A stretch of DNA of 64,000 nucleotides from Moraxella ovis (GTDB lineage Bacteria; Pseudomonadota; Gammaproteobacteria; Pseudomonadales; Moraxellaceae): the NCBI RefSeq assembly GCF_900453105.1, contig NZ_UGPW01000001.1:1-64000 (forward strand), written 5' to 3'. Position numbers and translations under genes: made by a program. Each line of letters starts with the position of its first letter. Position 1 is the stretch's first letter. Positions 27,135 through 37,112 of the stretch are shown piece by piece. The notes beneath the pieces are model-generated. The model saw only the letters and a list, made by a program, of their open reading frames with translations, was not told the DNA's origin and did not search any database.

Positions 27135-27232
27135 AGTTACAGTTCATTACTTTAAACTTACTAAAACCATACTGAATTTTGCTTAAAGATGGCTTATAAT
27201 GTACCATTAAATACTAAGGTGGTATTGTTTTT

Positions 27233-27951
27233 GGGGCTGTCCTAGATAATGACTAAAAACTCCATTTAGGTTAAAATAACCCAGTGAGAAAAAGTCGTCT
27301 AAGTCAGTACAAACAAAACAAACTCATTGAGCTGTTTGTTGCAGGTGTTACTGCAAGAACGGCAGCTCAATTAGCTAATGTAAATAAAACAACAGCTGCT
27401 TACTATTTTCACCGATTACGCCTACTCATCTATCAACACAGTCAGCACCTAGAAATGCTAGATGGCGAAGTTGAAGCTGATGAGAGCTATTTTGGCGGAA
27501 CACGCAAAGGTAAGTGTGGTCGTGGTGCAAGCGGTAAGACTGCGATATTTGGCTTATTAAAGCGAAATGGCAAGGTTTATACCGTTGCCGTACCTAATAC
27601 AAAGTCAGCCACTTTATTGCCCATTATATGAGAAAAAGTAAAGCCTGACAGCATTGTTTACACAGATTTCTACAAAAGCTATGATGTGCTTGATGTTAGT
27701 GAATTTAATCACTTTAGAATCAATCACAGTACGCACTTTGCAGAAAAACAAAATCACATTAACGGAATAGAGAATTTTTGGAATCAGGCAAAACGCCATT
27801 TACGCAAATTTAACGGTGTTCCCAAAGAACACTTTGAGCTTTATCTTAAAGAATGCGAATGGCATTTTAATAACAGTGACCTTAAATCTCAAATTTCCAT
27901 TTTAAAACAATTAGTTAAAGGCAGTTTGGGTTAGTTATCTAGGACAGCCCC
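27233..27951. mobile_element. IS1595-family (IS1016-like) insertion sequence
   Basis: A 719-bp element with perfect terminal inverted repeats GGGGCTGTCCTAGATAA / TTATCTAGGACAGCCCC (17 bp). It is flanked by an exact 8-bp target duplication TTGTTTTT at 27225-27232 and 27952-27959. It holds one transposase frame on the plus strand, broken by an in-frame TGA. It inserted between the rRNA operon and the membrane protein gene at 27989, within what was probably that gene's 5' leader. The clean duplication and ends suggest a fairly recent insertion, although this copy cannot make a full-length transposase. Confidence 0.95.
27284..27934 (+). pseudogene. IS1595-family transposase, interrupted by an in-frame stop
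   Basis: The frame begins GTG at 27284 (MRKSRLSQYKQNKLIELFVAG, a helix-turn-helix region) and continues to EVEADESYFGGTRKG, the catalytic-domain motif of ISXO2-like DDE transposases. A TGA at 27629-27631 then stops it after 115 residues. The same reading frame continues without any shift to 27934 (EKVKPDSIVYTDFYKSYD, then HINGIENFWNQAKRHLRKFNG). A single substitution, probably CGA to TGA, therefore explains the break. The restored protein would be about 216 residues, normal for IS1016-like elements. Rare readthrough is possible but speculative. Confidence 0.93.
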
Positions 27952-27988
27952 TTGTTTTTTATTCATTTTATTGTATAGGATTTTAACT

Positions 27989-29038
27989 ATGGCAATCTAC
28001 ACAACAAAAGCCAGACGCCCATCATGGCGTGGTATCCTTGCAGGACTTTTAATGGGTCTTGTGGTGTCTATGATCATGCTGGCATTGGCACTGGTGCTAA
28101 GCTCATTTTTATCGCTTGACTTGCGTGGTGCTGGTATTGCAGCAGGTATTTATGCAGCGGTAACAGCATTGTTGAGCGCTTTTGTGGCAGGTTTTTTTGC
28201 TGTCAAAGCATCAGCGCCAGAAGCATTATTTGGTGATGGTACGGACATTTTGCCAAAAGACGCCACATTGACTGGTATCTTGACAGCCGCCGCCATCGTG
28301 GTCATCACTTCCTTTTTTGCCATAAACAGCGTGTCAGGCATCGTAAGAACAGCAGGTAATGCGGTTGGCACGACAGCGAGCGCCATCGGTGGTGCTGTCA
28401 GTGCTGTAACCTCTACGGCAGCGACAGTAGCAGGTGCAGCAGCTACTAATTCTGATGGTGTCAATATTACTGACCGCGCCCAAGAGCTTTACCAAAAAGC
28501 GACTGGCAACATCAGTCGTCAAGACATCGAAGCGTGGGTGGCTAAAAATAACGACACCTTTGACCAAGCGCAAATCGGTGCAACAGTAAATGTGTTAGAA
28601 GGCATGCTTAACAAAACTAAAGCCGATTTGGTAGAGATGGATTTTACTAATCTAGACACTTGGAAAAACATTGACCAGTATGCTAAGCAGCGTGCTGACG
28701 AAGTTGAGGGTGTTTTGAAAGGTCAAGAGCTTGTTAATCGTCTACAAGCTGAAGGTCTAAGCCAAGCTCAGGCGGTTGAAGTGCAACAAGAAACTTTGGC
28801 TTCTTATCATGAATACCGTGCAGCCACCGAGCAAGCAGTTGCTGATGCACGAGTAAAAATGGAACAAGCACTACAAACTGCCGAAGAAACTGCTCGCAAA
28901 GCGGCTTTGTATTCAGGTCTGTTCTGGCTAATCAGCACGCTACTGACTTTCTTGGCGAGCATCGCTGGCGCACGCACTGCCGCTGCCAACTATCGCTTGT
29001 CTGCCGCACCAGTCGTACTGCGTGATGAGCACAAGTAA
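27989..29038 (+). CDS. Uncharacterised membrane protein with N- and C-terminal membrane segments
   Basis: Not recognised as a named family. The ATG at 27989 follows TATAGGATTTTAACT. The 349-residue product has hydrophobic segments near residues 16-40, 47-70 and 90-115. A Gly/Ala/Ser/Thr-rich stretch follows (about 118-155), then a charged, helical middle (about 160-315) rich in Gln, Glu and Ala that could form coiled coil. One more membrane segment lies near 312-335. The architecture suggests two membrane anchors holding a soluble domain. The IS element ends 37 bp upstream, so its native promoter may be displaced. A terminator follows. Confidence 0.8.
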   Translation: MAIYTTKARRPSWRGILAGLLMGLVVSMIMLALALVLSSFLSLDLRGAGIAAGIYAAVTALLSAFVAGFFAVKASAPEALFGDGTDILPKDATLTGILTAAAIVVITSFFAINSVSGIVRTAGNAVGTTASAIGGAVSAVTSTAATVAGAAATNSDGVNITDRAQELYQKATGNISRQDIEAWVAKNNDTFDQAQIGATVNVLEGMLNKTKADLVEMDFTNLDTWKNIDQYAKQRADEVEGVLKGQELVNRLQAEGLSQAQAVEVQQETLASYHEYRAATEQAVADARVKMEQALQTAEETARKAALYSGLFWLISTLLTFLASIAGARTAAANYRLSAAPVVLRDEHK

Positions 29039-29056
29039 TCAATTTTAAAATTGATC

Positions 29057-29089
29057 AAAAAACCTGCCAGCTGGCAGGTTTTTTTTTGA
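29057..29089. terminator. Terminator between the membrane protein gene and erpA
   Basis: The perfect palindrome AAAAAACCTGCCAG / CTGGCAGGTTTTTT works in both directions. Confidence 0.9.
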
Positions 29090-29111
29090 ATTTAAATACA
29101 ATGAAATTAAA

Positions 29112-29444
29112 TTAAATCGAAAAAGACGAACCGCAGCCACAAGTGGTGGTGGCGTTGGGGTTATTGACCACAAAGCGAGAGCCTTCTAGCCCTTCGACAT
29201 AGTCGATGGTTGACCCGTGCAGATATTGATAGCTTAAGCTGTCAACAACCAAGACTGCATCGCCATTTAGGAAGGTTGCGTCATCCTCCTCCATGTCTTC
29301 AGCAAAATCAAAGCCATAAGAAAATCCTGAGCATCCGCCGCCTGTCACATACACGCGCAGCATCAGCGCATCATTGCCTTCGGCGGCTTTTAGCTTGGAT
29401 AGTTTTTTGGCGGCATTATCGGTGAGAGTCATTACATTGTTCAT
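29112..29444 (-). CDS. erpA: Iron-sulfur cluster insertion protein ErpA
   Basis: ErpA is an A-type carrier that delivers Fe-S clusters to apoproteins such as IspG/IspH. The 110-residue protein contains the three conserved cysteines: one in [13 protein letters not shown] and two in the C-terminal CGCGSSFSI. The N-terminus [14 protein letters not shown] is typical; the frame starts at MNNVMTL. SufA/IscA are paralogues, but the isolated location without isc or suf genes and the [13 protein letters not shown] end favour ErpA. It is a single gene, divergent from the ABC-F gene. Confidence 0.9.
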   Translation of the reverse strand: MNNVMTLTDNAAKKLSKLKAAEGNDALMLRVYVTGGGCSGFSYGFDFAEDMEEDDATFLNGDAVLVVDSLSYQYLHGSTIDYVEGLEGSRFVVNNPNATTTCGCGSSFSI

Positions 29445-29524
29445 TGTAGTCTCTTGATTTTATTTTGTTATTACAGTCATTATACCATAATTGGTGCAAA
29501 TTTTATTTATGCAAGGGGTAGGTC

Positions 29525-29533
29525 TGCTATAAT
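29525..29533 (+). promoter_or_regulatory. Predicted promoter of the yheS-like operon (extended -10)
   Basis: TGCTATAAT sits 30 bp before the GTG start. No clear -35 box. Confidence 0.5.
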
Positions 29534-29562
29534 ATGCAAATCTTATTCTTGGAAGATTTGTC

Positions 29563-31482
29563 GTGATTGAATTTAAAGATGTGGCGGTGCGCCGAGAAGG
29601 GCGATTGCTGTTTAGTGAAGTAAATTTGCAACTTCACAAGCCACAAAAAATTGGTTTGACGGGTAATAACGGTACGGGAAAATCCACCTTGTTCGCCACC
29701 ATCTTGGGTGAGCATCAGACGGATGTGGGTCAAATCGAAATGCCTAGTAATTGGCAAATTGCTCACATGGCGCAAGAAGTGCACGCCACGCAGATGCGCG
29801 CCATTGATTATGTATTATCTGGTGATGGCGAGTGGTATGAGCTTAATCAAAAGCTACAAAACCAAGCCGAGCTTTTCGAGAGTGAGATTGCGCCGATTTA
29901 TGGGCGTTTTGAGGAAATTGATGGTTTTCGTACGCCAACCAAGGCGGCGCAGATCTTATCTGGGCTCGGTTTTAGTGAAGATGAGCATAAGCGTGCAGTA
30001 GCGACATTCTCTGGTGGCTGGCGAATGAGGCTTAACCTGGCTCGCACACTCATGCACAGGGCCGATGTGCTGCTGCTGGATGAGCCGACCAACCACTTAG
30101 ATTTGGATGCGATCTTGTGGCTCGAAGAATGGCTGTCGAAATTCGATGGACTTATCATGCTGATCAGTCACGATCAGGAATTTTTGGATGTGGTTTGTGG
30201 GCATATTTTACACATTGAACATGGTAAGATCACACTATATGCAGGCAACTACAGTCAATTTGTCCGTACGCGCAGCGAAAGGCTAGCACAGCAGCAACAA
30301 GCCTTTGAAAAACAGCAAGCAACTCGGGCGCATTTAGAAGATTATATTCGCCGTTTTCGTGCGAAAGCAACCAAGGCAAAACAGGCTCAGAGTCGTATTA
30401 AGCAACTATCGCGTATGACTGAGCTGGCGCCTGTGATGGCGGACAGCGCATTTAGCTTCCAGTTTTATCCGCCCAGCCATATGGCAAGCCCATTGATTAG
30501 TCTTGAGAATGCATCGATTGGCTATGATAATAAAGCGCTGATTACCAAGGTTAATCTGCAGATTACCCCCGATGTTCGGCTTGGTATTCTCGGGGCGAAT
30601 GGTGCGGGCAAATCAACCCTGATTAAGGCTTTGGTGGGTGGATTGCCGCTCATAGATGGTAAGCATAAAGTATCCGAAACCTTAAAGCTTGGCTATTTTA
30701 ATCAGCATCAGATGGATTCATTAGATGATAATGCTACGCCGATGGTCATGTTAAGGCGTTTGGCAGGTGCGACTTCGGATGCAGATTTGCGCGCATTTTT
30801 GGGGAGTTTTGATTTTCGTGGTGATAAGATTGACACGGAATGCTGTCTGTTCTCAGGTGGTGAGCGTGCACGACTGACATTGGCGCTCATTGTGTGGCAG
30901 CGCCCTAATGTGTTGGTGTTTGATGAGCCGACGAACCATCTTGATTTACAAATACGAAATGCGCTGATGCTCGCCTTGCAGAACTTTGAGGGTGCGCTGA
31001 TTTTGGTATCGCATGATCGTGGATTGATTACATCGGTGTGTGATAGCTTAATCTTGGTGGCAAATGGTCGCGCTGATGAATTTACAGGCGACATGGCAGA
31101 CTATGCCGAGCATCTAAAACAAGCCCGTCTTAAAAGACAAGCGCGTAGCAACGCTGTCTCTGAGAGTAAGCCTCTCAACGATACCAAAGAGCTGTCAAAG
31201 GAAGAAAAGCGCAAGCTTGCCGCCCAATATCGCAATAAAACCGCACCGCTGCGCAAACAGATTGACAAGCTCGAAAAGCAGCTAGTAAAACACAGCGAAA
31301 ATTTGGCAAATATCGAGGCGCAATTGTCAGATCAAAGTCTGTATGACGATGCGAATAAAGATAAGCTGTTGGCGTTGTTAGCTGAGCAAACCGACGCCCA
31401 AAAACAGCTGGCAGAAGTTGAAGAGTCGTTACTTATGGCGATGGATGAGCTTGAGAATCTAGAAGCGTCTTTGGAGATCTGA
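29563..31482 (+). CDS. ABC-F family ATPase, YheS-like
   Basis: ABC-F proteins have two ATPase domains and no membrane part; they act on the ribosome and modulate translation. The GTG start at 29563 follows TTGGAAG. The 639-residue product has two Walker A motifs ([10 protein letters not shown] and GANGAGKST), two signatures ([15 protein letters not shown] and [15 protein letters not shown]), two Walker B motifs ([14 protein letters not shown] and [13 protein letters not shown]) and the linker [21 protein letters not shown] typical of YheS. A Lys-rich coiled-coil tail covers about 540-639. A J-domain gene and a YheT-like hydrolase follow closely, matching the yheS-yheT linkage known in E. coli. 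Confidence 0.9.
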   Translation: MIEFKDVAVRREGRLLFSEVNLQLHKPQKIGLTGNNGTGKSTLFATILGEHQTDVGQIEMPSNWQIAHMAQEVHATQMRAIDYVLSGDGEWYELNQKLQNQAELFESEIAPIYGRFEEIDGFRTPTKAAQILSGLGFSEDEHKRAVATFSGGWRMRLNLARTLMHRADVLLLDEPTNHLDLDAILWLEEWLSKFDGLIMLISHDQEFLDVVCGHILHIEHGKITLYAGNYSQFVRTRSERLAQQQQAFEKQQATRAHLEDYIRRFRAKATKAKQAQSRIKQLSRMTELAPVMADSAFSFQFYPPSHMASPLISLENASIGYDNKALITKVNLQITPDVRLGILGANGAGKSTLIKALVGGLPLIDGKHKVSETLKLGYFNQHQMDSLDDNATPMVMLRRLAGATSDADLRAFLGSFDFRGDKIDTECCLFSGGERARLTLALIVWQRPNVLVFDEPTNHLDLQIRNALMLALQNFEGALILVSHDRGLITSVCDSLILVANGRADEFTGDMADYAEHLKQARLKRQARSNAVSESKPLNDTKELSKEEKRKLAAQYRNKTAPLRKQIDKLEKQLVKHSENLANIEAQLSDQSLYDDANKDKLLALLAEQTDAQKQLAEVEESLLMAMDELENLEASLEI

Positions 31483-32093
31483 TGTCAAGGCAGTCTGATT
31501 TGGTTGATTATTATCTGGTGCTTGGTGTCTCTAAGTCGGCAAGTCTGCCCGAGATTAAGCGTGCCTACCGTAGGCTTGCGCTCATCCATCATCCTGACAG
31601 ACAGGGTGATCCTGCCCAGATTGTGCTGATTAATGAGGCTTATGCCACCTTAAAAGACACCCAAAAACGCGCCAAATATGACGTGATTCACGCCGTGCAT
31701 TTTAGTGCAATGGGGCAGGTGACTGCCAAGGCCATGACACGCATCCGATCATCGCAGACCATCATGACTGGGCTTAGAAAATTTGAGTGTCATGCGCGAG
31801 CTTTGTCTAACTTTGCTCAAACACAACTACAAAAGAACGACGGCCAGCTCCTAAAAAATGCCAAAACCTTGCTGATGAAAATCAATCAGCTGTCCAAAAT
31901 CGCAACCAATCAGATGCCAATCATTGCCATGGATGCCAAGATTGCCAGCCAAGGTGGCGATATTTATTTTAATTATCATGGGCAGATGGTGCGTGCAAGC
32001 TTGCCGGAGGGACTGAGCGATGGTGCAAAAATTAAGCTGATGATTAAAGGTGAGCCCGTTTGGTTTGTAATTAAGATAAGAAATAATGAATAA
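31482..32093 (+). CDS. J-domain protein
   Basis: A 203-residue protein with an N-terminal J domain (about 9-66) carrying the Hsp70-stimulating HPD in [11 protein letters not shown]. It has no G/F-rich region and no zinc fingers, so it is not DnaJ itself. The remaining 130 or so residues are helical at first, then beta-like ([22 protein letters not shown]), possibly a reduced substrate-binding domain. It overlaps the upstream stop by 1-2 bases (TGATG), so it is translationally coupled to the ABC-F gene. Its partner and clients cannot be read from sequence. Confidence 0.85.
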   Translation: MSRQSDLVDYYLVLGVSKSASLPEIKRAYRRLALIHHPDRQGDPAQIVLINEAYATLKDTQKRAKYDVIHAVHFSAMGQVTAKAMTRIRSSQTIMTGLRKFECHARALSNFAQTQLQKNDGQLLKNAKTLLMKINQLSKIATNQMPIIAMDAKIASQGGDIYFNYHGQMVRASLPEGLSDGAKIKLMIKGEPVWFVIKIRNNE

Positions 32094-32108
32094 AAATGAG
32101 AGAGCGTC

Positions 32109-33077
32109 ATGAAAGAGAATCAATTTTTGCCGCCGCTGTGGCTAAAAAATCCACATTTGCAGACAATTTTGCCGCGTTATCTGGTGAAATTTACGCCAAA
32201 TTATCAGCGCAAGCTATTAAAGGACTCTCTTGATGAGAGTGATGTGGCTTTTGACTTTCTGCCGATGGATGATAAACGTGGCGAAGATGGTCGATTAACC
32301 ACGCCGATTGTGGTTTTATTTCATGGCATGGAAGGCTCAAGCCAAAGCCACTACGCCAAAACACTTGCCAAAAATGTGCAGGCAACGGGGTTTCATTTCG
32401 TGGTGGCGCATTTTCGTTCCTGTGGCGGTGTGGCGGTCTCTGGCAGGGTGTTTTATAATGCAGGCGACACGGCCGAAGTGCATCATTATTTAACAAATCT
32501 AAACAAAGAATATCAAAAAATCTATGCCATCGGCGTGTCGTTGGGCGGTAATGCATTGGCCAAATACATGGGTGAATATGGTCACGACGCCATCTGCCAA
32601 CGTGCGGTCGTGGTCTCTGCGCCGGTGGATCTGGCAAGTGCATCCATCGCCATGGAGCGATTGCTTGGCAAAAGAATTTATACCCCATATTTATTAAATC
32701 CGATCATCAAAAAAGCCTTAGAGAATCGCTTGACTGATGCAGAAATTACCGCATTAAAAGCTGCCAAACGAATGGGTGATTTTGATAATGTATTCACCGC
32801 ACCAAGGCACGGATTTCATTCTAAGAATGACTACTACCGTCAAGCATCTGCATTGCCTTATCTTAGATCAATTAATAAGCCAACCTTAATTATCACCGCC
32901 AAAGATGATCCGTTTTTGGGTGTGACGGCAGAGGCGGGCGATGTGTCAGAGGATGTGAGATTGCTCGATACAGCCTATGGCGGGCACATCGGCTTTGTGG
33001 GTTATGATTATGCCACGCGCACGTTTGATTTGGATTTTGTGGCGAATCAAGCCCTAAGATTTTTTGGGGAAGGCTGA
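32109..33077 (+). CDS. Alpha/beta hydrolase, YheT family
   Basis: A 322-residue hydrolase with the family-typical N-terminus LPPLWLKNPHLQTILPRY. The oxyanion text VVLFHGMEGSSQSHYA and the nucleophile elbow GVSLGGNALAKYMGEYG follow, then an Asp in TAKDDPFLG and the final His in AYGGHIGFVG. These complete a Ser-Asp-His triad. YheT-family members are putative esterases with unknown physiological substrate. It starts 15 bp after the J-domain gene, and the phosphoesterase gene overlaps its stop, so four genes probably share one transcript. Confidence 0.88.
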   Translation: MKENQFLPPLWLKNPHLQTILPRYLVKFTPNYQRKLLKDSLDESDVAFDFLPMDDKRGEDGRLTTPIVVLFHGMEGSSQSHYAKTLAKNVQATGFHFVVAHFRSCGGVAVSGRVFYNAGDTAEVHHYLTNLNKEYQKIYAIGVSLGGNALAKYMGEYGHDAICQRAVVVSAPVDLASASIAMERLLGKRIYTPYLLNPIIKKALENRLTDAEITALKAAKRMGDFDNVFTAPRHGFHSKNDYYRQASALPYLRSINKPTLIITAKDDPFLGVTAEAGDVSEDVRLLDTAYGGHIGFVGYDYATRTFDLDFVANQALRFFGEG

Positions 33078-34189
33078 TGCGTCTTGTATTTATGTTAATC
33101 ACGGTTGCTTTGTTTCAACTGTGTGCCTTTACGGTGGGTCGTGGGATATTTTGGTTGATCCAGCCTTGGCTGCCTAATGCGCGAACGTGGGTGGTGATTG
33201 TCACCTTGGTGGTGAGCAATCTATTTTTGGCGATGTTATTCCTTGGGCAATTTCGCATTGCGCTGGGTTATTTATCGGTGCTTTGGCTTGGTGTGCTGAC
33301 CATTGTCGTGATTTGTGTGATTAATGTATTATGCCAGAAGCTAAGCCTTGCAAATGCGCAAGTTTATGATGTGGGCATTCGAGCGGCTGCGCTGTGCGGT
33401 TTTGTTGGGCTGATTGGCATGTCGCTTTATAATGCCTATACGCCGACGGTGCGCCATCTATCAATACAAATTGATAAGCCAATGGCCCATCCTGTGCGTC
33501 TGGCATTGGCGTCCGATCTGCACCTAGGAAGAATGTTCGGGGTGAATCAGCTTGAGCAGTTGGCGAATATTCTAAAGCAAGAACGTGCCGAACTACTCCT
33601 AATGCCAGGGGATATCATGGATGATGATACCCATGTGTATGAAGCGCAAAACATGCGTCCCGCCTTTGGTTCCGTGGTCTCTGCTGCCAGTAGCGGTGTG
33701 GTGGCAAGTCTTGGCAATCACGACCTGTACGATGTGTCATCTCGTCGCGCCATTGCCGAAGCAGTACGTGCCACAGGTGCGGTATTATTGGATGATCAGG
33801 TGGCTGTCATCAATGCAGGAGGTGTGCTGTTGTCCCTGATTGGTCGCTTTGATGATCATAAGACAGACAGAAAAACAACCGAGCAGCTATTGGCAGAACT
33901 ACCCCAAGAAGCCCAAGAGTATCCTGTCATCCTATTGGATCATCGCCCAAGTCAGGTTGATGAGAATGTGCAACTGCCCATCGATGTACAGGTGTCGGGA
34001 CACACGCATAATGGTCAGATTTTCCCTGCAAACTTCATCGTAAAAATGCTCAATCGAGTCAGCTACGGACATAAAGAAATTAACAATACGCACGTCATCG
34101 TATCGTCAGGCTATGGCTTTTGGGGGATTCCTTTTAGGCTTGGTTCGCAGTCGGAGGTTTGGGTAATTGAATTATCGGGTAAGAAGTAA
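33077..34189 (+). CDS. Membrane-anchored metallophosphoesterase
   Basis: The 370-residue product has about four N-terminal hydrophobic segments (residues 1-130) followed by a calcineurin-like metallophosphoesterase domain. Its ordered metal motifs are SDLHLGR, MPGDIMDDD, SLGNHDLYD, ILLDHRPS and SGHTHNGQIFPANF. This architecture resembles the YkuE/YaeI group of membrane-linked phosphoesterases, some of which act on UDP-2,3-diacylglucosamine or other lipids; the substrate here is unknown. The ATG overlaps the TGA of the hydrolase gene. A bidirectional terminator follows. Confidence 0.87.
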   Translation: MRLVFMLITVALFQLCAFTVGRGIFWLIQPWLPNARTWVVIVTLVVSNLFLAMLFLGQFRIALGYLSVLWLGVLTIVVICVINVLCQKLSLANAQVYDVGIRAAALCGFVGLIGMSLYNAYTPTVRHLSIQIDKPMAHPVRLALASDLHLGRMFGVNQLEQLANILKQERAELLLMPGDIMDDDTHVYEAQNMRPAFGSVVSAASSGVVASLGNHDLYDVSSRRAIAEAVRATGAVLLDDQVAVINAGGVLLSLIGRFDDHKTDRKTTEQLLAELPQEAQEYPVILLDHRPSQVDENVQLPIDVQVSGHTHNGQIFPANFIVKMLNRVSYGHKEINNTHVIVSSGYGFWGIPFRLGSQSEVWVIELSGKK

Positions 34190-34198
34190 TTGGAATCA

Positions 34199-34230
34199 TA
34201 AAAAAGCGTTCATCGAGAACGCTTTTTTAT
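34199..34230. terminator. Bidirectional terminator between the phosphoesterase gene and dapB
   Basis: AAAAAAGCGTT / AACGCTTTTTT stem with loop catcgag. Confidence 0.88.
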
Positions 34231-34240
34231 TTGACTTAAT

Positions 34241-35041
34241 TTAAGCCTTTAGACCTAGCACATCCTGCATGTCGTACAGTCCAGCAGGCTGACTGCTTGC
34301 CCATACGGCAGCACGGACAGCACCAGCTGCAAAGGTCATGCGGCTCATCGCCTTATGGGTGATCTCGATGATCTCGCCATTCATGATAAATTCAACCGTA
34401 TGCTCACCCACGATCTCGCCACCACGAATCGCATGTATGCCGATTTCACCTGCGGTGCGCTTAGATTCACCTTGTCTTCCGTGTACGAGCGCTGTTTTTA
34501 GGCTTTGATTGCGGGCATCGGCGACAGATTTTGCTATCATAAGGGCGGTGCCTGATGGCGCATCAATCTTGTGCTTGTGGTGATGCTCGATAATCTCAAC
34601 ATCCGCATCCATACCAAGCACCTTGGCGGTGGTAGCAAGAAGATTTAGGCTCAAATTCACGCCAGTGGAGAAGTTGCCCGCATAGACGATCGGGATGAAT
34701 TGACTGGCTTCTTTTAGCTTGGCTTCTTGATCTTCGGATAAGCCTGTTACGCCCATCACCAGCGCAACTTTATTGATGACGCATTGCGCCAGCACTTCAT
34801 CAAGCGCTTCTGGTAGACTAAAATCAATCAGCGCACCCAATTCTGCGACATCTAACGTCGATAATGCGATGCCATTTTTGTCAGTGCCGATAAATTCGCC
34901 TGCATCCACACCGATAAGGCTCGAGACACTGCGCACGAATGCGCCTTTGAGGGTGGTATGTGGATTATCCAGCGTGGCTTGTAATAGCATTCTGCCCATG
35001 CGACCTGATGCGCCCATGATACCGATGTTGATGTTGCTCAT
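34241..35041 (-). CDS. dapB: 4-hydroxy-tetrahydrodipicolinate reductase
   Basis: DapB reduces the DapA product to tetrahydrodipicolinate in lysine and meso-diaminopimelate synthesis. The 266-residue protein has the nucleotide-binding GASGRMGRML near the N-terminus. The catalytic signature EIIEHHHKHKIDAPSGTALMIA follows, and RGGEIVGEHTVEF comes later in the sequence. It lies downstream of dnaJ on the same strand, a common pairing, but a terminator at 35117-35148 separates them. Confidence 0.96.
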   Translation of the reverse strand: MSNINIGIMGASGRMGRMLLQATLDNPHTTLKGAFVRSVSSLIGVDAGEFIGTDKNGIALSTLDVAELGALIDFSLPEALDEVLAQCVINKVALVMGVTGLSEDQEAKLKEASQFIPIVYAGNFSTGVNLSLNLLATTAKVLGMDADVEIIEHHHKHKIDAPSGTALMIAKSVADARNQSLKTALVHGRQGESKRTAGEIGIHAIRGGEIVGEHTVEFIMNGEIIEITHKAMSRMTFAAGAVRAAVWASSQPAGLYDMQDVLGLKA

Positions 35042-35116
35042 GATGATCCCTTATTGCCAATTAAAAGTTTGTGAATTCACTTTGATTATACCCAAAAATT
35101 TCACAAATGAAAATGC

Positions 35117-35149
35117 AAAAAGCACGGCAATGATTTACCGTGCTTTTTG
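35117..35149 (-). terminator. Terminator after dnaJ
   Basis: AAAAAGCACGGCAA / TTTACCGTGCTTTTT stem; on the minus strand the T tail follows the dnaJ stop. Confidence 0.8.
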
Positions 35150-35160
35150 GGCGTGTTTGA

Positions 35161-36330
35161 TTAATCAAAAAGGTCTTTTACGTCGTCTTTGATTTTGTCA
35201 AAAAAGCCTTTTTTCTTGGCAGAGGCTTGATTGTCTTTACCAAGGCTGGCTTGGAATCGACGCAGTAGCTCTTTTTGTTCTTGGGTCAGGTTGGTTGGTG
35301 TCTCGACGATGATGCGACAGATCAGATCACCTTGCATTCCGCCACGAACCGTGGTCACGCCTTTGCCACGCACGCGCAGCAGTTTGCCATTTTGAGTGCC
35401 TTCAGAGACTTTGATCTTGAGGCGACCATCCAAAGTAGGTACTTCAACTTCATCGCCAATGGCAGCGGTGGCGATATCCACAGGAACATCCATGTGTAGA
35501 TCGGCACCGTTACGTGTGAAGATCTCGTGCGGTTTGACATGGATCTCTACATACAGATCGCCATTTGGCATGCCTGCATCACCCGCTTCGCCTTTGCCTG
35601 ATAGGCGCACGCGGTCGCCATCGTCCACACCGGCAGGGATGGAGACTTCTAGGGTTTGAGATTTTTGTTGTTTGCCTTCGCCGTGACAGTCTGGGCAAGG
35701 GTTTTTGATGGTCTTGCCAGTGCCATGACAGTCTGGGCAAGTCTGCTGCATGACAAAGAAGCCTTGCTGCATGCGAACCTGACCTTGCCCATGACAGGTG
35801 CTACAGGTTGTGATGTCAGCGTCTGACTTCGCGCCTTTGCCGTTGCAGGTGCCACAGCTGACTGATGAGCTAAATTGAATCTCTTTTTTGCAGCCTTTGA
35901 CAGCCTCTTTTAGGGTTAGGCTTAGGCGATAAAGTAAGTCGGCACCCTTGCTGGCACGAGCGCGTGATGAGCGAGAGCCACCAAAGAAGTCGCCAAATCC
36001 GCCACCAGCACTGCCGCCGAATGCCTGACCAAAGATGTCACCAAAGATATCGCCAAAGTCGCCATGGAAGCCACCAGCACCGCCGAATCCGCCATTATTC
36101 ATGCCTTGTTCAAAAGCATCATGCCCCATGCGATCATAGCTGGCGCGTTTTTGGGCGTCGGAGAGCACTTCATAAGCCATTGTCGCTTCTTTGAATTTCT
36201 CTTCAGCGCTTGGGTCGTCTGGATTTTTGTCAGGGTGGTACTTCATCGCCAAGCGGCGGTAGGCTTTTTTGATTTCTTTTTCGTCAGCTGACTTGTCCAC
36301 ACCCAAAACGGTATAAAAATCTCTGCTCAT
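35161..36330 (-). CDS. dnaJ: Chaperone protein DnaJ
   Basis: DnaJ is the Hsp40 co-chaperone that delivers unfolded clients to DnaK and stimulates its ATPase. The 389-residue product has the J domain with YHPDKNPDD, a Gly/Phe-rich linker (about 75-130), and four CxxCxGxG zinc-finger repeats ([32 protein letters not shown]). The C-terminal substrate-binding domain ends in a Lys-rich tail. dnaK is not adjacent in this window. No sigma32-type promoter was identified in the 137-bp upstream gap. Confidence 0.97.
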   Translation of the reverse strand: MSRDFYTVLGVDKSADEKEIKKAYRRLAMKYHPDKNPDDPSAEEKFKEATMAYEVLSDAQKRASYDRMGHDAFEQGMNNGGFGGAGGFHGDFGDIFGDIFGQAFGGSAGGGFGDFFGGSRSSRARASKGADLLYRLSLTLKEAVKGCKKEIQFSSSVSCGTCNGKGAKSDADITTCSTCHGQGQVRMQQGFFVMQQTCPDCHGTGKTIKNPCPDCHGEGKQQKSQTLEVSIPAGVDDGDRVRLSGKGEAGDAGMPNGDLYVEIHVKPHEIFTRNGADLHMDVPVDIATAAIGDEVEVPTLDGRLKIKVSEGTQNGKLLRVRGKGVTTVRGGMQGDLICRIIVETPTNLTQEQKELLRRFQASLGKDNQASAKKKGFFDKIKDDVKDLFD

Positions 36331-36479
36331 ATTAATTCCACAGTGTCAAAATAGTTTTGCCTTTTATGGTGGTTTTGCCTTATTTATCAAGTTAAAAGCG
36401 CTGAAAAATCGCAAATTTTTCCAAAGCTTTCACCAATTTATGGCAAAATAATGCATTCATTGTCATTTTGGATTTGTTT

Positions 36480-37061
36480 ATGAAAACTGCCCTAAAAATA
36501 AGCCTTTTTCTGCTCGTTATTGTCTTGATCATCGCGGGCGTGTCACCGTATTATCGACTTTATCAGCTCAATCAGGCTTATGAGAGAGGTGATTATCTGC
36601 CCATTGTGCAGGCGGTGGATTTTGATACTCTGCGCAGCAATCTAAAAACACAGCTTTATACCAAGGCGGATAACCTTGCTCAAGAAGTGCCAAAAGAGCT
36701 TGAATTTCTAGGAATTAATCAAGAAAAACTTAACAATCTAGCTAAGACTATAATCGATGGTAGTATTGACAATGTCATCACATACGATAATGCCATTCGT
36801 CTAAGCAAGGGCGAGATACAGGCAACTGATGCCAGCATTGCTGATTTGGCCGTATTGGGCGATGCGTGGCAGTCATTGGATAATAGCGAGCCAAACCAAG
36901 TGACAGATGTCGATCAGAATAATGATAAAAATCATCAGCTTGGCTACTGTGGAATCAACTGCTTTTCTGTAAAGACAAGCGTGCAAAGCAAGAATGTCGA
37001 TGTTCGACTGTCTCGGCATGGGCTGACGCATTGGAAGATAGATAATGTTATCTTACCTTAA
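36480..37061 (+). CDS. DUF2939-like membrane-anchored protein
   Basis: The 193-residue product starts MKTALKISLFLLVIVLIIAGVSPYYRLYQLNQAYERGDY, a single N-terminal membrane anchor followed by the text typical of DUF2939 proteins. The rest is a soluble, probably periplasmic domain with two cysteines near the C-terminus (YCGINC). An alternative TTG start at 36468 adds four residues and is less likely. The function of the family is unknown. It is divergent from dnaJ. Confidence 0.8.
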   Translation: MKTALKISLFLLVIVLIIAGVSPYYRLYQLNQAYERGDYLPIVQAVDFDTLRSNLKTQLYTKADNLAQEVPKELEFLGINQEKLNNLAKTIIDGSIDNVITYDNAIRLSKGEIQATDASIADLAVLGDAWQSLDNSEPNQVTDVDQNNDKNHQLGYCGINCFSVKTSVQSKNVDVRLSRHGLTHWKIDNVILP

Positions 37062-37073
37062 TGGCAAGTATGA

Positions 37074-37112
37074 ATGGACGGTAAATCTTGAGTAATTTAC
37101 CGTCCATTTTTT
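37074..37112. terminator. Long-stem bidirectional terminator
   Basis: A perfect 13-bp stem ATGGACGGTAAAT / ATTTACCGTCCAT with loop cttgagta and a T tail. It lies between convergent genes. Confidence 0.85.
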
